DNA of 64,000 bases from an uncultured Bacteroides sp. Its GTDB lineage: Bacteria; Bacteroidota; Bacteroidia; Bacteroidales; Bacteroidaceae. The stretch lies in contig CALADS010000005.1 in NCBI GenBank assembly GCA_937890825.1, positions 1-64,000 on the forward strand. Direction: 5' to 3'. Of the stretch, positions 9,506 through 19,400 are shown piece by piece. The notes beneath the pieces are model-generated. The model was not told the DNA's origin. It did no database searches and saw only the letters and a program-made list of their open reading frames with translations. Made by a program: the position numbers and the translations under genes. The stretch's first letter is position 1; each line of letters opens with the position of its first letter.

Positions 9506-9570
9506 ATCCCTAGTTTTAGAGATTTCTGCTTTGAGTAGAATTTTTCTAAAACTGGGGATATTCTTTTTGT
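9506..9570 (+). terminator. Terminator after glucokinase
   Basis: Near-perfect arms ATCCCTAGTTTTAGA (from 9506) and TCTAAAACTGGGGAT (to 9559), followed by ATTCTTTTTGT. It lies 55 bp beyond the glucokinase stop. Confidence 0.75.
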
Positions 9571-9590
9571 ATCTATACATTTTATAGGTA

Positions 9591-9632
9591 ACAAAAAAAG
9601 AGAGAACGTATAAATTTTATACGTTCTCTCTT
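9591..9632 (-). terminator. Terminator after tRNA-Lys
   Basis: Perfect 15-bp arms GAGAGAACGTATAAA and TTTATACGTTCTCTC around a single T. On the minus strand the hairpin directly follows the tRNA 3' end and is followed by a run of seven T. It can also back up the glucokinase terminator on the plus strand. A hairpin with the same GAGAGAACG stem occurs at 20061-20099. Confidence 0.85.
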
Positions 9633-9635
9633 CTG

Positions 9636-9708
9636 TGATCCGCTTGGGGCTCGAACCCAAGACCCCAACATTAAAAGTGTTGTGCTCTACCTGCTGAGCT
9701 AGCGAATC
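9636..9708 (-). tRNA. tRNA-Lys (TTT)
   Basis: 73 nt on the minus strand. The acceptor GATTCGC pairs with GCGGATC. The D arm is GCTC...GAGC. The anticodon arm CAACA-CTTTTAA-TGTTG gives anticodon TTT, and the T arm is CTTGG-GTTCGAG-CCCAAG. CCA is not encoded; the base after the acceptor is A. Confidence 0.97.
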
Positions 9709-9733
9709 AATCCTTATTTGCTGTTAGCGGGTG

Positions 9734-9764
9734 CAAAGATAGGTACTTTTTGTTAACTTGCAAA
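9734..9764 (-). promoter_or_regulatory. Promoter of tRNA-Lys
   Basis: -33 TTTG (9761-9764), 19 bp, -7 TATCTTTG (9734-9741) on the minus strand. The -7 box is identical to that of tRNA-Phe, and the context GTTAGCGG/TTTGCGG after it is also similar. Confidence 0.88.
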
Positions 9765-9799
9765 CTTTTTCGGAGTTTTTTTTGCTTGTTTTTTCCTTG

Positions 9800-10918
9800 T
9801 TATTCGTTTGTTGGTTGATTATCAACTGAATGCGTATTGCTTATTTTTTCACGCCGGATAATGAATCTATGATAGTATGATAACATCAAGGTGGTGAGTG
9901 GTAATGCAATAATCATACCGAGCATACCCATTAGCGAACCCCAGATTGAGAGTGAGAGTAGAATGATGGCAGGATTGAGCCCTGTAATCTTTCCCATGAC
10001 TCTAGGGACAATGAAGCCGTCTTGTATCATCTGTACTATGGCAAATACGGCCATAGCCGAAGCCATGATAATCCAGAAATTACCACCCGTATCAGCTGCT
10101 TTAAGGATGGCCAGTACAATGGTAGGAATCATACCGATAATTTGCAGATAAGGTACCATGTTCAGTAGCCCGATAAACATTCCCAAGCCGATAGCTAGTG
10201 GAAAGTCTATAATTAGAAAGCCGATGCTGAATAGGATGCCCACACAGAGGGCTACTAGTGCCTGTCCGCGGAAATATCGGTTCATACCTTCTTTTACATC
10301 GTTGAACAGTCCTGTGGTAAAAGTGCGGTATTTCATCGGCACTAATTGAGCAAAGCCATCAGCGATGCTTTCATAATCGAGCAGAATGAATACGATGTAG
10401 AGCAAGATGATGAATACTGTGAAGATACTGAACAGAAGGTTGATGGATTCTGAAAGGAGTACCCATACTCGTGGCAACATATTTTTGATGGCCGACATCA
10501 GATCTTTTTCGTTGAACAATCGATCCAAAGTTTGCAAGTCGATGTTCTCGCGTAGAAATTCCGTCAGGGTGTGTGGCACATTGCTGTTATTGCCTCCGCT
10601 CGAGAAATACACCATCAATAAATCTTTCATTCGTCCGAATTCCTCTATCATAGGAGGTACCAATAGTAGAAAGCCGGCTGTGCCGATGGCCGTGAGCGTG
10701 CATAAGGCGCAGAAGATAGAAGCTACCCTATTCTTCAATTTAAGTTTGTATTGAAAGAACGTCACTAGCGGATAGATGAGATAAGCTATAAGCCACGCGA
10801 TGAAGAAAGGCAGCAGCACACTGCTCAGTCGTTGTACCAGCATCAGCACACCGATAATGATGAGTCCGATGATGACTCCTCTTATAAAACTGTCGAATGT
10901 GATTTTCTTACGTTCCAT
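9800..10918 (-). CDS. AI-2E family transporter (PerM-like)
   Basis: 372 residues and strongly hydrophobic. There are paired N-terminal TM segments (about 14-30 and 33-53), a further one near 70-90, a hydrophilic stretch (about 95-150), and a C-terminal cluster of TM helices including the family's PYLQIIGMIPT and GLNPAIILLSLSIWG segments. Family members export autoinducer-2 or act as ion/antiporter-like permeases; the substrate here is unknown. It follows thymidine kinase on the same strand with a 73-bp gap, so cotranscription is possible. Confidence 0.88.
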   Translation of the reverse strand: MERKKITFDSFIRGVIIGLIIIGVLMLVQRLSSVLLPFFIAWLIAYLIYPLVTFFQYKLKLKNRVASIFCALCTLTAIGTAGFLLLVPPMIEEFGRMKDLLMVYFSSGGNNSNVPHTLTEFLRENIDLQTLDRLFNEKDLMSAIKNMLPRVWVLLSESINLLFSIFTVFIILLYIVFILLDYESIADGFAQLVPMKYRTFTTGLFNDVKEGMNRYFRGQALVALCVGILFSIGFLIIDFPLAIGLGMFIGLLNMVPYLQIIGMIPTIVLAILKAADTGGNFWIIMASAMAVFAIVQMIQDGFIVPRVMGKITGLNPAIILLSLSIWGSLMGMLGMIIALPLTTLMLSYYHRFIIRREKISNTHSVDNQPTNE

Positions 10919-10991
10919 GATTCAGTATGTTCGTTAAGCTACATTTCCCTTTGTTCAGAGTTATCCTTTCCCTTGCTTAAAGCTATTCTTT

Positions 10992-11591
10992 CTATTGCTC
11001 CGAGTTATCCTTTTTGATAGCTCTTAAGTAACATTCCCGGCACAGAGGCTCATATTCTTCTGTTTCACCCAGCAGTACCTGTTTATCGTTCTTTACTGTG
11101 CGGTGTGAAAAAGAAGCCAACTGTCCGCATTTCACACAGATGGCATGCACCTTGGATACTTCATCGGCTATGGCGCACAGGGCAGGCATCGGGCCGAAAG
11201 GTTTGCCGCGGAAATCCATGTCCAATCCGGCTACGATAACCCGCACACCGTTATTGGCTAATTGGTTGCATACATCCACCAAGCCTTCATCAAAGAACTG
11301 GGCTTCGTCAATGCCTACTACGTCTACTTCCGAAGTGAATAACAAGATGCTGGCCGATGAATCGATGGGCGTAGAAGAGATGGTATGACCTTCGTGCGAT
11401 ACTACATCTTCTTCTGAATAGCGAGTATCGATAGCCGGTTTGTAGATTTCTACCCGTTGGCGGGCAAATTTAGCGCGTTTCAGGCGGCGGATAAGCTCCT
11501 CGGTTTTTCCGGAAAACATGGAGCCGCAAATCACTTCAATTCTTCCTCTTTGTCTGGTTTCCTGGATATGATCTTCTGAGAATAGTACCAT
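10992..11591 (-). CDS. tdk: Thymidine kinase
   Basis: 199 residues, cytosolic type II thymidine kinase of the pyrimidine salvage pathway. P-loop GSMFSGKT is at residues 23-30, the DEAQFF Mg/base-binding motif at 95-100. The lid with CVKCG and the C-terminal CRECY provide the four zinc cysteines. The length is normal for the family. A TACTTTTG -7 box lies on the minus strand at 11620-11627, divergent from rsmI. Confidence 0.95.
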   Translation of the reverse strand: MVLFSEDHIQETRQRGRIEVICGSMFSGKTEELIRRLKRAKFARQRVEIYKPAIDTRYSEEDVVSHEGHTISSTPIDSSASILLFTSEVDVVGIDEAQFFDEGLVDVCNQLANNGVRVIVAGLDMDFRGKPFGPMPALCAIADEVSKVHAICVKCGQLASFSHRTVKNDKQVLLGETEEYEPLCRECYLRAIKKDNSEQ

Positions 11592-11619
11592 GATATCTGT
11601 TCAACATTATATTTAGGCA

Positions 11620-11627
11620 CAAAAGTA
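11620..11627 (-). promoter_or_regulatory. -7 box upstream of tdk
   Basis: TACTTTTG on the minus strand matches TAnnTTTG, 28 bp before the tdk start. No standard -33 box at the expected spacing. Confidence 0.5.
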
Positions 11628-11669
11628 ACACTTTTGTTGGCTTTGCAGCATTTTTTCATTATTTATTTC

Positions 11670-11677
11670 TACATTTG
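11670..11677 (+). promoter_or_regulatory. -7 box upstream of rsmI
   Basis: TACATTTG matches TAnnTTTG, 24 bp before the rsmI ATG. A TTTG at 11642-11645 is 24 bp away, slightly longer than the usual spacing. Confidence 0.5.
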
Positions 11678-11701
11678 CGGAAGTAATGTGATAGAATAAC
11701 C

Positions 11702-12376
11702 ATGGGAAAATTATATGTGGTACCTACTCCAGTAGGCAATTTAGAAGACATGACTTTTCGAGCCATCCGCATCTTGAAGGAGGTGGATTTGGTGCTAGCA
11801 GAAGATACCCGTACTTCTGGTATTTTATTGAAGCATTTTGAGATAAAGAATGCCATGCAATCTCACCATAAGTTTAATGAACATAAGATGGTGGAAAGTG
11901 TTGTTAATAGAATAAAGGGAGGAGAAACGGTAGCATTGGTATCCGATGCAGGTACCCCCGGTATTTCCGACCCCGGTTTTCTGGTGGTACGTGAGTGTGT
12001 ACGAAACGGCATAGAAGTGCAATGTCTACCCGGTGCCACAGCCTTTGTACCGGCACTGGTTGCTTCGGGTTTGCCTAACGATCGCTTCTGCTTCGAAGGA
12101 TTTCTGCCGCAGAAGAAGGGCAGGATGACACGGCTGAAAGCGCTGGTTGAAGAGCAGCGTACAATGGTGTTCTATGAATCTCCCCACAGGTTGGTTAAGG
12201 CCTTGACACAGTTTGCTGAATTTTTTGGTGAAGAACGTCAGGCTTCCGTATCCCGGGAAATATCCAAAATTCATGAGGAAACGGTACGTGGCACACTGGC
12301 TGAATTGATAGCTCATTTTACGGCCAATGAACCGCGGGGCGAAATTGTGATAGTAGTAGCAGGAATAGACGATTAA
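11702..12376 (+). CDS. rsmI: 16S rRNA (cytidine-1402-2'-O)-methyltransferase RsmI
   Basis: 224 residues of the tetrapyrrole-methylase fold. It begins LYVVPTPVGNLEDMTFRAI, continues with LAEDTRTSGILLKH and the SAM-binding SDAGTPGISDPG (residues about 81-92), then LPGATAFVPAL and FYESPHR. These are diagnostic for RsmI, which 2'-O-methylates C1402 in the 30S decoding centre. It ends after the catalytic domain, shorter than the roughly 286-residue E. coli enzyme that has an extra C-terminal region. Confidence 0.93.
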   Translation: MGKLYVVPTPVGNLEDMTFRAIRILKEVDLVLAEDTRTSGILLKHFEIKNAMQSHHKFNEHKMVESVVNRIKGGETVALVSDAGTPGISDPGFLVVRECVRNGIEVQCLPGATAFVPALVASGLPNDRFCFEGFLPQKKGRMTRLKALVEEQRTMVFYESPHRLVKALTQFAEFFGEERQASVSREISKIHEETVRGTLAELIAHFTANEPRGEIVIVVAGIDD

Positions 12377-12414
12377 ATAAAAACTTCATTAACTAAACGT
12401 AAAAACGAAAGCGT

Positions 12415-13275
12415 ATGAAAAAGCTAGTTTTATTATGTGCATGTGCAGCTTTAGTAGCTTCATGTGACAGCTTTTCAGGAAGTAATAAAAACAAGTTGCA
12501 GGCTGAAAATGATTCCTTGATGATGGAACTTACTCAGCGCAATGCAGAGTTGGATGAAATGATGGGCACCTTCAATGAAATATCTGAAGGTTTCCGCTTA
12601 ATTAATGCGGCAGAGAACCGGGTGGATTTGCAGCGCGGTGCCGTGGCCGAAGGGTCAAAGACTGCTAAGCAGAAGATAACTTCCGACATAGAGTTTATCC
12701 GTAAGCAGATGGAAGAAAATAAGGAGCAGATTGCCAAACTGCAGTCTATGCTGAAGAATAGCAAGTATAATTCTGCTCAGTTGAAAAAGGCAATTGATGC
12801 CTTGAATCAAGAATTGGTAGCTAAGGCCCAACGCATCGAAGAGTTGCAGACGGAATTGGCTTCCAAGAATATTCGTATACAGGAATTAGATGCAGCAGTT
12901 ACCGATCTCACGGCTACCAAAGAACAACTGGTGTCCGAGAATGAAGCAAAATCAAAGACGGTAGCCGAGCAAGATAAGGCTTTGAATACGGCATGGTTTG
13001 TATTTGGCACTCGCAAGGAATTGAAGGATCAGAAGATTCTGAAGAATGGTGAAGTAATGAAAGAAGCCGATGTGAATAAGGACTATTTCACGAAAATTGA
13101 TATTCGTACTACCAATGAAATCAAACTGTATTCTAAATCAGCCAAGTTGCTGACCAATCACCCTTCCGCATCTTATACCTTGGCAGAAGATGATAAAGGA
13201 CAACTTTCTCTGAAGATTACTAACCCCAAGGAATTCTGGGGAGTATCTAAATACTTGGTTATTCAGGTAAGATAA
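12415..13275 (+). CDS. Coiled-coil lipoprotein, possibly Cbp1-like adhesin
   Basis: 286 residues. The signal peptide ends in the lipobox LVASC (Cys17), so it is lipid-anchored in the envelope. Residues about 25-190 are almost entirely heptad-like coiled coil. The C-terminal 90 residues form a compact domain starting AWFVFGTRKELKDQKIL, with KIDIRTTNEIKLYSKSAKL. NDSLM contains a DSL triplet that fits the Bacteroides general O-glycosylation motif D(S/T)(A/I/L/V/M/T). The layout is like the B. fragilis collagen-binding Cbp1 family, but I make that link from memory of the family and not by alignment. It starts 38 bp after rsmI and may be cotranscribed. Confidence 0.7.
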   Translation: MKKLVLLCACAALVASCDSFSGSNKNKLQAENDSLMMELTQRNAELDEMMGTFNEISEGFRLINAAENRVDLQRGAVAEGSKTAKQKITSDIEFIRKQMEENKEQIAKLQSMLKNSKYNSAQLKKAIDALNQELVAKAQRIEELQTELASKNIRIQELDAAVTDLTATKEQLVSENEAKSKTVAEQDKALNTAWFVFGTRKELKDQKILKNGEVMKEADVNKDYFTKIDIRTTNEIKLYSKSAKLLTNHPSASYTLAEDDKGQLSLKITNPKEFWGVSKYLVIQVR

Positions 13276-13343
13276 CCCTGCTATACAGAATGGCGGAAAG
13301 CATGTAGATATGTGTACAGACCGCCTATTCTTCAGACGCTTCA

Positions 13344-13420
13344 AACGCGGATGATACAGACGATTATTCCGATTTGGTTATAAAAATCCTTCCTAATAAT
13401 CCGTGTCATCCGCGTTTGCT
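13344..13420. repeat. Imperfect long inverted repeat
   Basis: The left arm AAACGCGGATGATACAGACG (from 13344, continuing ATTATT) and the right arm AATAATCCGTGTCATCCGCG (from about 13397, continuing TTT) pair with few mismatches across about 26 nt and a loop of about 25 nt. It lies between the lipoprotein stop and the HAD gene. No T-run follows, so it is more like a dispersed REP-type element than a plain terminator. Confidence 0.55.
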
Positions 13421-13469
13421 ATGTTTGAACGAAGTATATTGATAAACGTTTTTTCATATAATTAAGAGC

Positions 13470-14162
13470 ATGCCATATAAGAATCTCTTTTTCGATCTGG
13501 ATGATACATTGTGGGCATTTTCGCAGAATGCACGCGACACTTTTGAGGAAATGTATCAAAAATACGGATACCATCGTTTTTTTCACTCATTCGAACATTT
13601 TTACCAACTCTATGAACGCCGTAATCGTGAATTATGGAGGGAGTATGGGCAGGGACTGGTAGATAAGGACGAACTGAATCGCCAACGCTTTCTTTACCCT
13701 TTGCAGGAGGTAGGTGTGGTAGACGAGGCTTTATCCAGACAATTTGCCCGTGATTTTTTTGAAGTAATTCCTACCAAACGTAAATTGATGCCTCATGCCC
13801 GTGAAGTTCTTCAAGAACTGTCGGGGCGGTATAATCTGTATATACTCTCCAATGGTTTTCAGGAGTTACAGTGTCATAAGATGCATTCGGCAGGTATCGA
13901 CGCTTATTTCAAGAAAGTAATTTTGTCTGATGATATCGGAGTGCTGAAACCATGGCCGGAGATTTTTCATTTTGCCCTTTCAGTTACCCAGTCGCAGCTA
14001 CACGAGTCGCTCATGATAGGCGACAGTTGGGAGAATGATGTGGCTGGAGCCGCCGGAGTAGGAATGCATCAGGTGTTTTATAATGTAAACGATATACCAA
14101 CCACTCCTTTTCTACCCACCTTTCAGGTGAGAGACTTAAAAGAGTTGCTACAGTTCTTGTAG
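13470..14162 (+). CDS. HAD-family phosphatase, YjjG-type nucleotidase
   Basis: 230 residues. HAD motif I is FDLDDTLW (residues 8-15), motif II ILSNGF, motif III VLKPWPEIF and motif IV MIGDSWENDV. The helical cap domain lies between motifs I and II. The DDTLW motif I variant and cap size fit the YjjG noncanonical pyrimidine 5'-nucleotidase subfamily, which removes nucleotide analogues. Other small-molecule phosphatase activities cannot be excluded. Confidence 0.82.
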   Translation: MPYKNLFFDLDDTLWAFSQNARDTFEEMYQKYGYHRFFHSFEHFYQLYERRNRELWREYGQGLVDKDELNRQRFLYPLQEVGVVDEALSRQFARDFFEVIPTKRKLMPHAREVLQELSGRYNLYILSNGFQELQCHKMHSAGIDAYFKKVILSDDIGVLKPWPEIFHFALSVTQSQLHESLMIGDSWENDVAGAAGVGMHQVFYNVNDIPTTPFLPTFQVRDLKELLQFL

Positions 14163-14247
14163 GAATGCCGAATATATTATGTACATTTGTCTGCGATTAC
14201 ACTCTTTTCAGGTGTTGCACTAAGTTAAATATCTAAATTTCTGCGTT

Positions 14248-14892
14248 ATGGATACCTTGATACCTTTTGCATTGTTATGCTTCACTTCATTTTTTACGTT
14301 GACCAATCCGTTGGGCACTATGCCTGTATTTCTCACCATGACGCAAGGCATGAACGAGAAAGAGCGCAAAGCCGTAATTACACGCGCCACGTGGGTAGCT
14401 TTTATCACCATCATGGTGTTTACCTTTGCCGGACAGTTCCTTTTCAAGTTCTTTGGCATATCCACCAATGGCTTTCGTATAGCCGGCGGATTCATCATCT
14501 TTAAGATTGGTTTTGATATGTTGCAGGCACGATACACCCCCATGAAACTGAAAGATGAAGAAATCAAAACGTATGCAGATGATATTTCCATTACTCCTCT
14601 GGGTATTCCTATGCTGTGTGGCCCAGGGGCTATAGCCAATGGTATTGTCTTGATGCAAGACGCTCATTCTTTCGAAATGAAAGGAGTGCTTATCGGTATG
14701 ATAGCCTTTATCTATTTGCTTACCTATTTTATACTGCGTGCTTCCACTCGTCTGGTGAATTTTCTAGGTGAAGTGGGCAATAATGTTATGATGCGACTGA
14801 TGGGGTTAATCTTGATGGTAATTGCTGTAGAATGTTTTGTAAGTGGTGTAAAGCCGATATTGATTGAAATAATAAAGACTGCTACAGTCTGA
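14248..14892 (+). CDS. MarC-family integral membrane protein
   Basis: 214 residues with six predicted TM segments. It contains the MarC features FTLTNPLGTMPVFL (residues 17-30), FFGISTNGFRIAGGFIIFKIGFDM and ITPLGIPMLCGPGAI. The function of the MarC/NAAT family is unsettled, and early claims of a multidrug-resistance role in E. coli were not confirmed. Monocistronic, with a strong terminator 24 bp downstream. Confidence 0.88.
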   Translation: MDTLIPFALLCFTSFFTLTNPLGTMPVFLTMTQGMNEKERKAVITRATWVAFITIMVFTFAGQFLFKFFGISTNGFRIAGGFIIFKIGFDMLQARYTPMKLKDEEIKTYADDISITPLGIPMLCGPGAIANGIVLMQDAHSFEMKGVLIGMIAFIYLLTYFILRASTRLVNFLGEVGNNVMMRLMGLILMVIAVECFVSGVKPILIEIIKTATV

Positions 14893-14915
14893 TTGAAAAA
14901 GTGGCAGATACAGTA

Positions 14916-14960
14916 AAGGCGGTTGTATCCATTAGAGATACAACCGCCTTGTTTATTCTC
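14916..14960 (+). terminator. Terminator after marC-like gene (bidirectional)
   Basis: Perfect 14-bp arms AAGGCGGTTGTATC (14916-14929) and GATACAACCGCCTT (14937-14950) with a 7-nt loop, followed by GTTTATTCTC. It also lies 30 bp beyond the stop of the convergent SusD gene, so it may serve both strands. Confidence 0.85.
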
Positions 14961-14980
14961 AGATAGGTTTATCTTTCAAC

Positions 14981-16459
14981 TTATCTCTGTGGCAGTGTAT
15001 TGGCCCATTCGTTTTGTTCTACACCAAATCCGGAGTTGATTTCTGCATTTGGAATAGGAAATACCAACTTAGATATCTGGTAATCCTGGTAAGTAAACTG
15101 CACGTTTGGAGCTCCGGTAGCATATACTTCGGCTTTTTCATCCCAGCGTCTTAAGTCGTATAGGCGCATACCCTCCTGAAACAATTCACGGGCACGTTCA
15201 TCTTTCAAGAATTTGATCAGCTCTTCTTTTTCGGCTGGCAGGTCGGCTACAGATTGGATGGCAGCATTTCGTTTGGCCACTGTAAGCAAGGCATTTTTAG
15301 CATGTTCCAGTGAGCCTTTGCTACTTTTCAGATTAGCTTCGGCCAAAATCAGAAACATTTCCGGTGCATTTACAATGTAATTTGTACCATAAGCAGCATT
15401 ACCAGAGTCAAAGTGCGAGAATTTTCCTCCGGCAAATATCGGAGTCTCTTGCGTAGATTTAGGACTCCAGTCAAAGATGGTAGTACGACAATCTTGTTCT
15501 CCGAAGAGTTTTTGCAGTTTGGGGCTCGGGCTGATATTATAAGTAGACCACAGCGTTCCGCTTGAATTGGCCGACCAGTTATTGGTCTGTGTAATGGCCA
15601 GTGCAAAGAAACTTTCTTTATTAGATGTGCTGTTGTTATAGAGCGACTTATATTCCTTTCCATATGTCAATGTGGAAATGTTTTTGGCTTTCAGCGCTTT
15701 ATCAGCATAGCTGATGGCATTGTCCCAATCTTCCATGTAGAGATAAGTGCGTGCCAATAGTCCATATACAGCTGCTTTATTCAAATAGATAAGTGTTTCT
15801 CTATCTGCCTTGGCATTTTCAAAATGCTGGATGGCATTGGTAAAGTCGCCCACTACAGCTTCGTAGCTTTTTCCTACTGTGGTGCGGCTCACTTTGGAAT
15901 GTGCCGGAATAGGCTTGTCTATCACTACAATGCCGGGCTCATCCGAAAAGTCCTGGCCGTTCACCTTGATTTGGTGCGCAAAGATATTGGTCAGCAACAG
16001 TTGGGCATATCCTCTCAAGGCGTAAGCCTCGGCCATGTAGATGTCCAGTTTCTTTTTATCAGCCTCATTGACCTTGTCATACAAGGCTTGAATACCTTCT
16101 ATGATGCGGGCTGCATTGTCGGCAGTCTTATAGCCGTACTCCCAAATATCGTTCAGATAGACTTCTGTATCTGTAAACGTAAATGTGTAGATACGGTTAA
16201 AGTGTCCGGTTTTACCGTTCCAATAGCTGATATCTGTAGGAATATCGGCTATATTCAGCGCATAATTTCCTGCAAACTTATAATAGTACAAGTCGTAGTA
16301 GGTACCGTTTAGTGCAGTCGATATTTTTTCTACAGAAGTCAATCCGTTCTCCAAATCAGTTCCGTTATAGTAATCAGTGTTCAGGAAACTGTTTCCACAG
16401 CTAGAAAACCCCGCAGTCAGTGTCAGGGCCATCAACAGGTTTGCTATTTTTTTTCTCAT
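14981..16459 (-). CDS. SusD/RagB-family lipoprotein (unit 1)
   Basis: 492 residues. The signal peptide ends in GFSSC (Cys21), giving an outer-membrane surface lipoprotein. A SusD-like TPR helical core follows (AEAYALRGYAQLLLTNIFA, AAVYGLLARTYLYMEDWDNAISYADKAL). The C-terminal RagB signature is clear: FLKDERARELFQEGMRLYDLRRW. It caps the SusC transporter encoded 40 bp upstream and helps bind the nutrient. No glycosidase or peptidase accompanies the pair, so the substrate is unknown. Confidence 0.93.
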   Translation of the reverse strand: MRKKIANLLMALTLTAGFSSCGNSFLNTDYYNGTDLENGLTSVEKISTALNGTYYDLYYYKFAGNYALNIADIPTDISYWNGKTGHFNRIYTFTFTDTEVYLNDIWEYGYKTADNAARIIEGIQALYDKVNEADKKKLDIYMAEAYALRGYAQLLLTNIFAHQIKVNGQDFSDEPGIVVIDKPIPAHSKVSRTTVGKSYEAVVGDFTNAIQHFENAKADRETLIYLNKAAVYGLLARTYLYMEDWDNAISYADKALKAKNISTLTYGKEYKSLYNNSTSNKESFFALAITQTNNWSANSSGTLWSTYNISPSPKLQKLFGEQDCRTTIFDWSPKSTQETPIFAGGKFSHFDSGNAAYGTNYIVNAPEMFLILAEANLKSSKGSLEHAKNALLTVAKRNAAIQSVADLPAEKEELIKFLKDERARELFQEGMRLYDLRRWDEKAEVYATGAPNVQFTYQDYQISKLVFPIPNAEINSGFGVEQNEWANTLPQR

Positions 16460-16499
16460 GATGTAATGCTTGTTTAGTTAGACAATAGTTGTTGCATCT

Positions 16500-19400
16500 T
16501 TAGAAGGTAAGTTGAATACCTCCGATAAAGGTGCGTGCAGCCGGATATTGCCATGCAATGATACCGTTGGCAGATGTTTCCGGATTATATCCGATAAAAT
16601 CACCGGCAGCAAAGGTATACAGGTTGTCCACTGAAATATAGGCACGCAATCTCTGTACGAAGATTTTTTCCATCCAGCTCTTAGGCAGGGTATATCCCAA
16701 GGTTACATTGCTGATGCGCAGGTAATTTCCGTTGTACAAGAAGCGGGAAGAATCTGCGGTAGAGTTATGCGGGTCGTTATAAATATACTGCGGGTATTTG
16801 GCATCTTTGTTTTGTTCTGTCCAGGAGTTGAGGGCTACTTCTTTCAGCGGCGTACGGAATGCCATGCCAAAACCTGTAAACGGAGCACCGGAATCATACA
16901 CTTTTCCACCGATTCGATAGTTGAAGTTGAGGCTGAAGTCCAGGTCTTTCCAATTCAGGTTTGTACCGAATCCACCCAAGATTTTCGGGTCGGCACTTCC
17001 TAAATAGCGTTTGGCTGCTTTATTGTACTCCGAAGTAGTTTCGCTGCCTTCCTCATTAAGATACCACAGAGGTTTTCCTGTTTCACGGTCCACACCGGCA
17101 TATTCCTTCATATAGAACTGGTTATACGGACGTCCCTGTTCTATGATTTGGAAAGTTGATTCGATGGGTTTGTCAGTTGATAGCTTGATAACTTCGTTCT
17201 TGTTCCAAGTTAAGTTAGCAAACACATTCCAACTCCAATCCTTATTTTGTATCAGTGAAGCATTGGCCGAGAATTCAATACCGCGGTTTCGGATAGATCC
17301 AATGTTCATGAACGTGCTGGAAAGTCCTGAAGTCATAGAGAGCGGAATTTCAAAAAGAGCATCCGAAGTCTTTTCATTATAGAAGTCGAAAGTCAGATGA
17401 ATGCGATTGATCAATGATAAATCAAAACCAATATCAAACTTCTTGGATGTTTCCCAGGTAAGGTCGCGGTTGGTGATACTGGTAGGAATCATGCCCGGAC
17501 GTTGGTTGTAGTTATATCCGGTAGTATAAAGTCCTCGTGCAGCATACCAGTCAATATCTTGATTACCTACTGTACCGTAAGAAGCTCTAAGTGTAGCATT
17601 GGTAATTACCGGGTTATTGGCCAGGAATGATTCACCGGAAATACGCCATTTAGCACCTACCGACCAGAAGTTACCCCAGCGGTTGTTGCTTCCGAAGGCC
17701 GAAGAACCGTCACGGCGGAAGGAAGCCGACAAGTAGTACTTATCTGCATATGAGTAATGTAAATCGCTGAAATAAGAGGCCAGGCGAGCTTCTTTCTTGT
17801 AGTATTGGTTTCCTTGGTCTGTACCTGCTGTAGTCAGGTCACGCATGCCTGATCCGGCAAACGGAAAGTCTGACTTGGAATAATATTCAAAGAAATACGA
17901 TTTCTTCTGCATTTCCTGTCCCAGCATCAAACCAATATTGTGCTTGTTGTCGAATGTATAGTTCCATCCGAATATGTTGTTCCAAGTCACTACGGTGTTA
18001 CGGGAATTATGCTGTTGTCCCAAACCATTATAGCCCATTCCTTGTGGATTGTATAATGCACTCCAATACTGGTATTGGCGTAAGTCGTTGATGTTGACAC
18101 CCAACGTAGTTTTAGCATAGATTCCCCATCCGAAATCAATCTGCAGATAGGGATTCAGATTAATCATCTGTGTTTTGTTTTCATTCAGGTCACCGGCTGT
18201 TTTATCCATAATAGCCAGCGGGTTGTAGTTGTTGATGTTGGCATAGCTTCCATCTTCTGTATAGAAGGGATTCATGGGGGTCATGCTAGAGATAGCTGCC
18301 GTAAGCGGGCTGCTCATAGAACCGCTGGTAGAAAGTGAGAATCCGTTTTGGGTAGAGTAGCTGTACGATGAATTCACACCGATGCGAGCCCAATTGAATT
18401 TGCTTTCCAAGTTGATACGTCCAGAGAAGCGTTCCATGTCAGAGCCGATAACCAAGCCTTCTGTATTCAGATACCCCATACCTACATAATAGCTGGTTTT
18501 GCCCATATTGCCTTGTACATTCAGGTTATAATCCTGATAATATCCCTTTCGAGTGATGGCATCCATCCAGTCGTAAGAAGATTTTCCATCCCAATTAAAG
18601 TAATCATTGGACAGAAACTTGTAGTTATCTTCCCACTTTCCCCCTTTGGCAGCAGTCAGACCGTCAGCGAAGAGGTTCATAGATTCCTGTGCATTGGCAA
18701 AGTCCATGTTGTTGTTGCCCATTGCTACAAATCCCTGCTTGATATCCAGGTTGATATTGAATTTGCCTTCTGCACCTTTTTTAGTAGTAATCACGATGAC
18801 TCCATTGGCAGCCCGTGAACCGTAGATGGCTGTTGCAGCTGCATCTTTCAGCACGGTGATATTTTCTATATCCGCCGGGTTGATAGACGACATCGGGTCC
18901 ACCGAGTTGTTATTCTTGGCAGTCAGTCCATTCTCGTCTGTATCCGATGATATAGGCATGCCATCGATTACATACAGAGGCTGCGTACCAGAGTTCAGTG
19001 AGCCGCGTCCACGTACATAGATAGAGCCCCATACTCCCGGCATACTGCTGGAATTGTTCATTTGAATACCCGGTACGGCACCTTCCAGTGATTTTACAAA
19101 GTTGGCATCCGTCTTTTTGGCAATCACGTCTTTGCCCACCACGGCTGCAGCACCGGTAAAGGCCGCTTTACGTTGCACCCCGTAGCCTGTTACCACCACT
19201 TCGTCCAGCATTTCTGCATCCGATTTCATAAGAACCTTTACTTCCGGTTTAATAGCCACTTCTTGGGTTTGCATTCCAATATATGAAATAACCAAAGTTT
19301 TAGCACTGTTTGGTACATTAGAAAGTTCAAACTTGCCATCTATATCTGTGATAGCTCCTACTTGGGTGCCTTTTACCAATACGGAAGCACCGATTACCGT

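Noticed and set aside
19285..19335. Third SusC recombination site in unit 1
   Set aside because: Only about 10 bp (AATGTACCAA) match the 29-bp site; the rest differs at many positions although the protein is similar.
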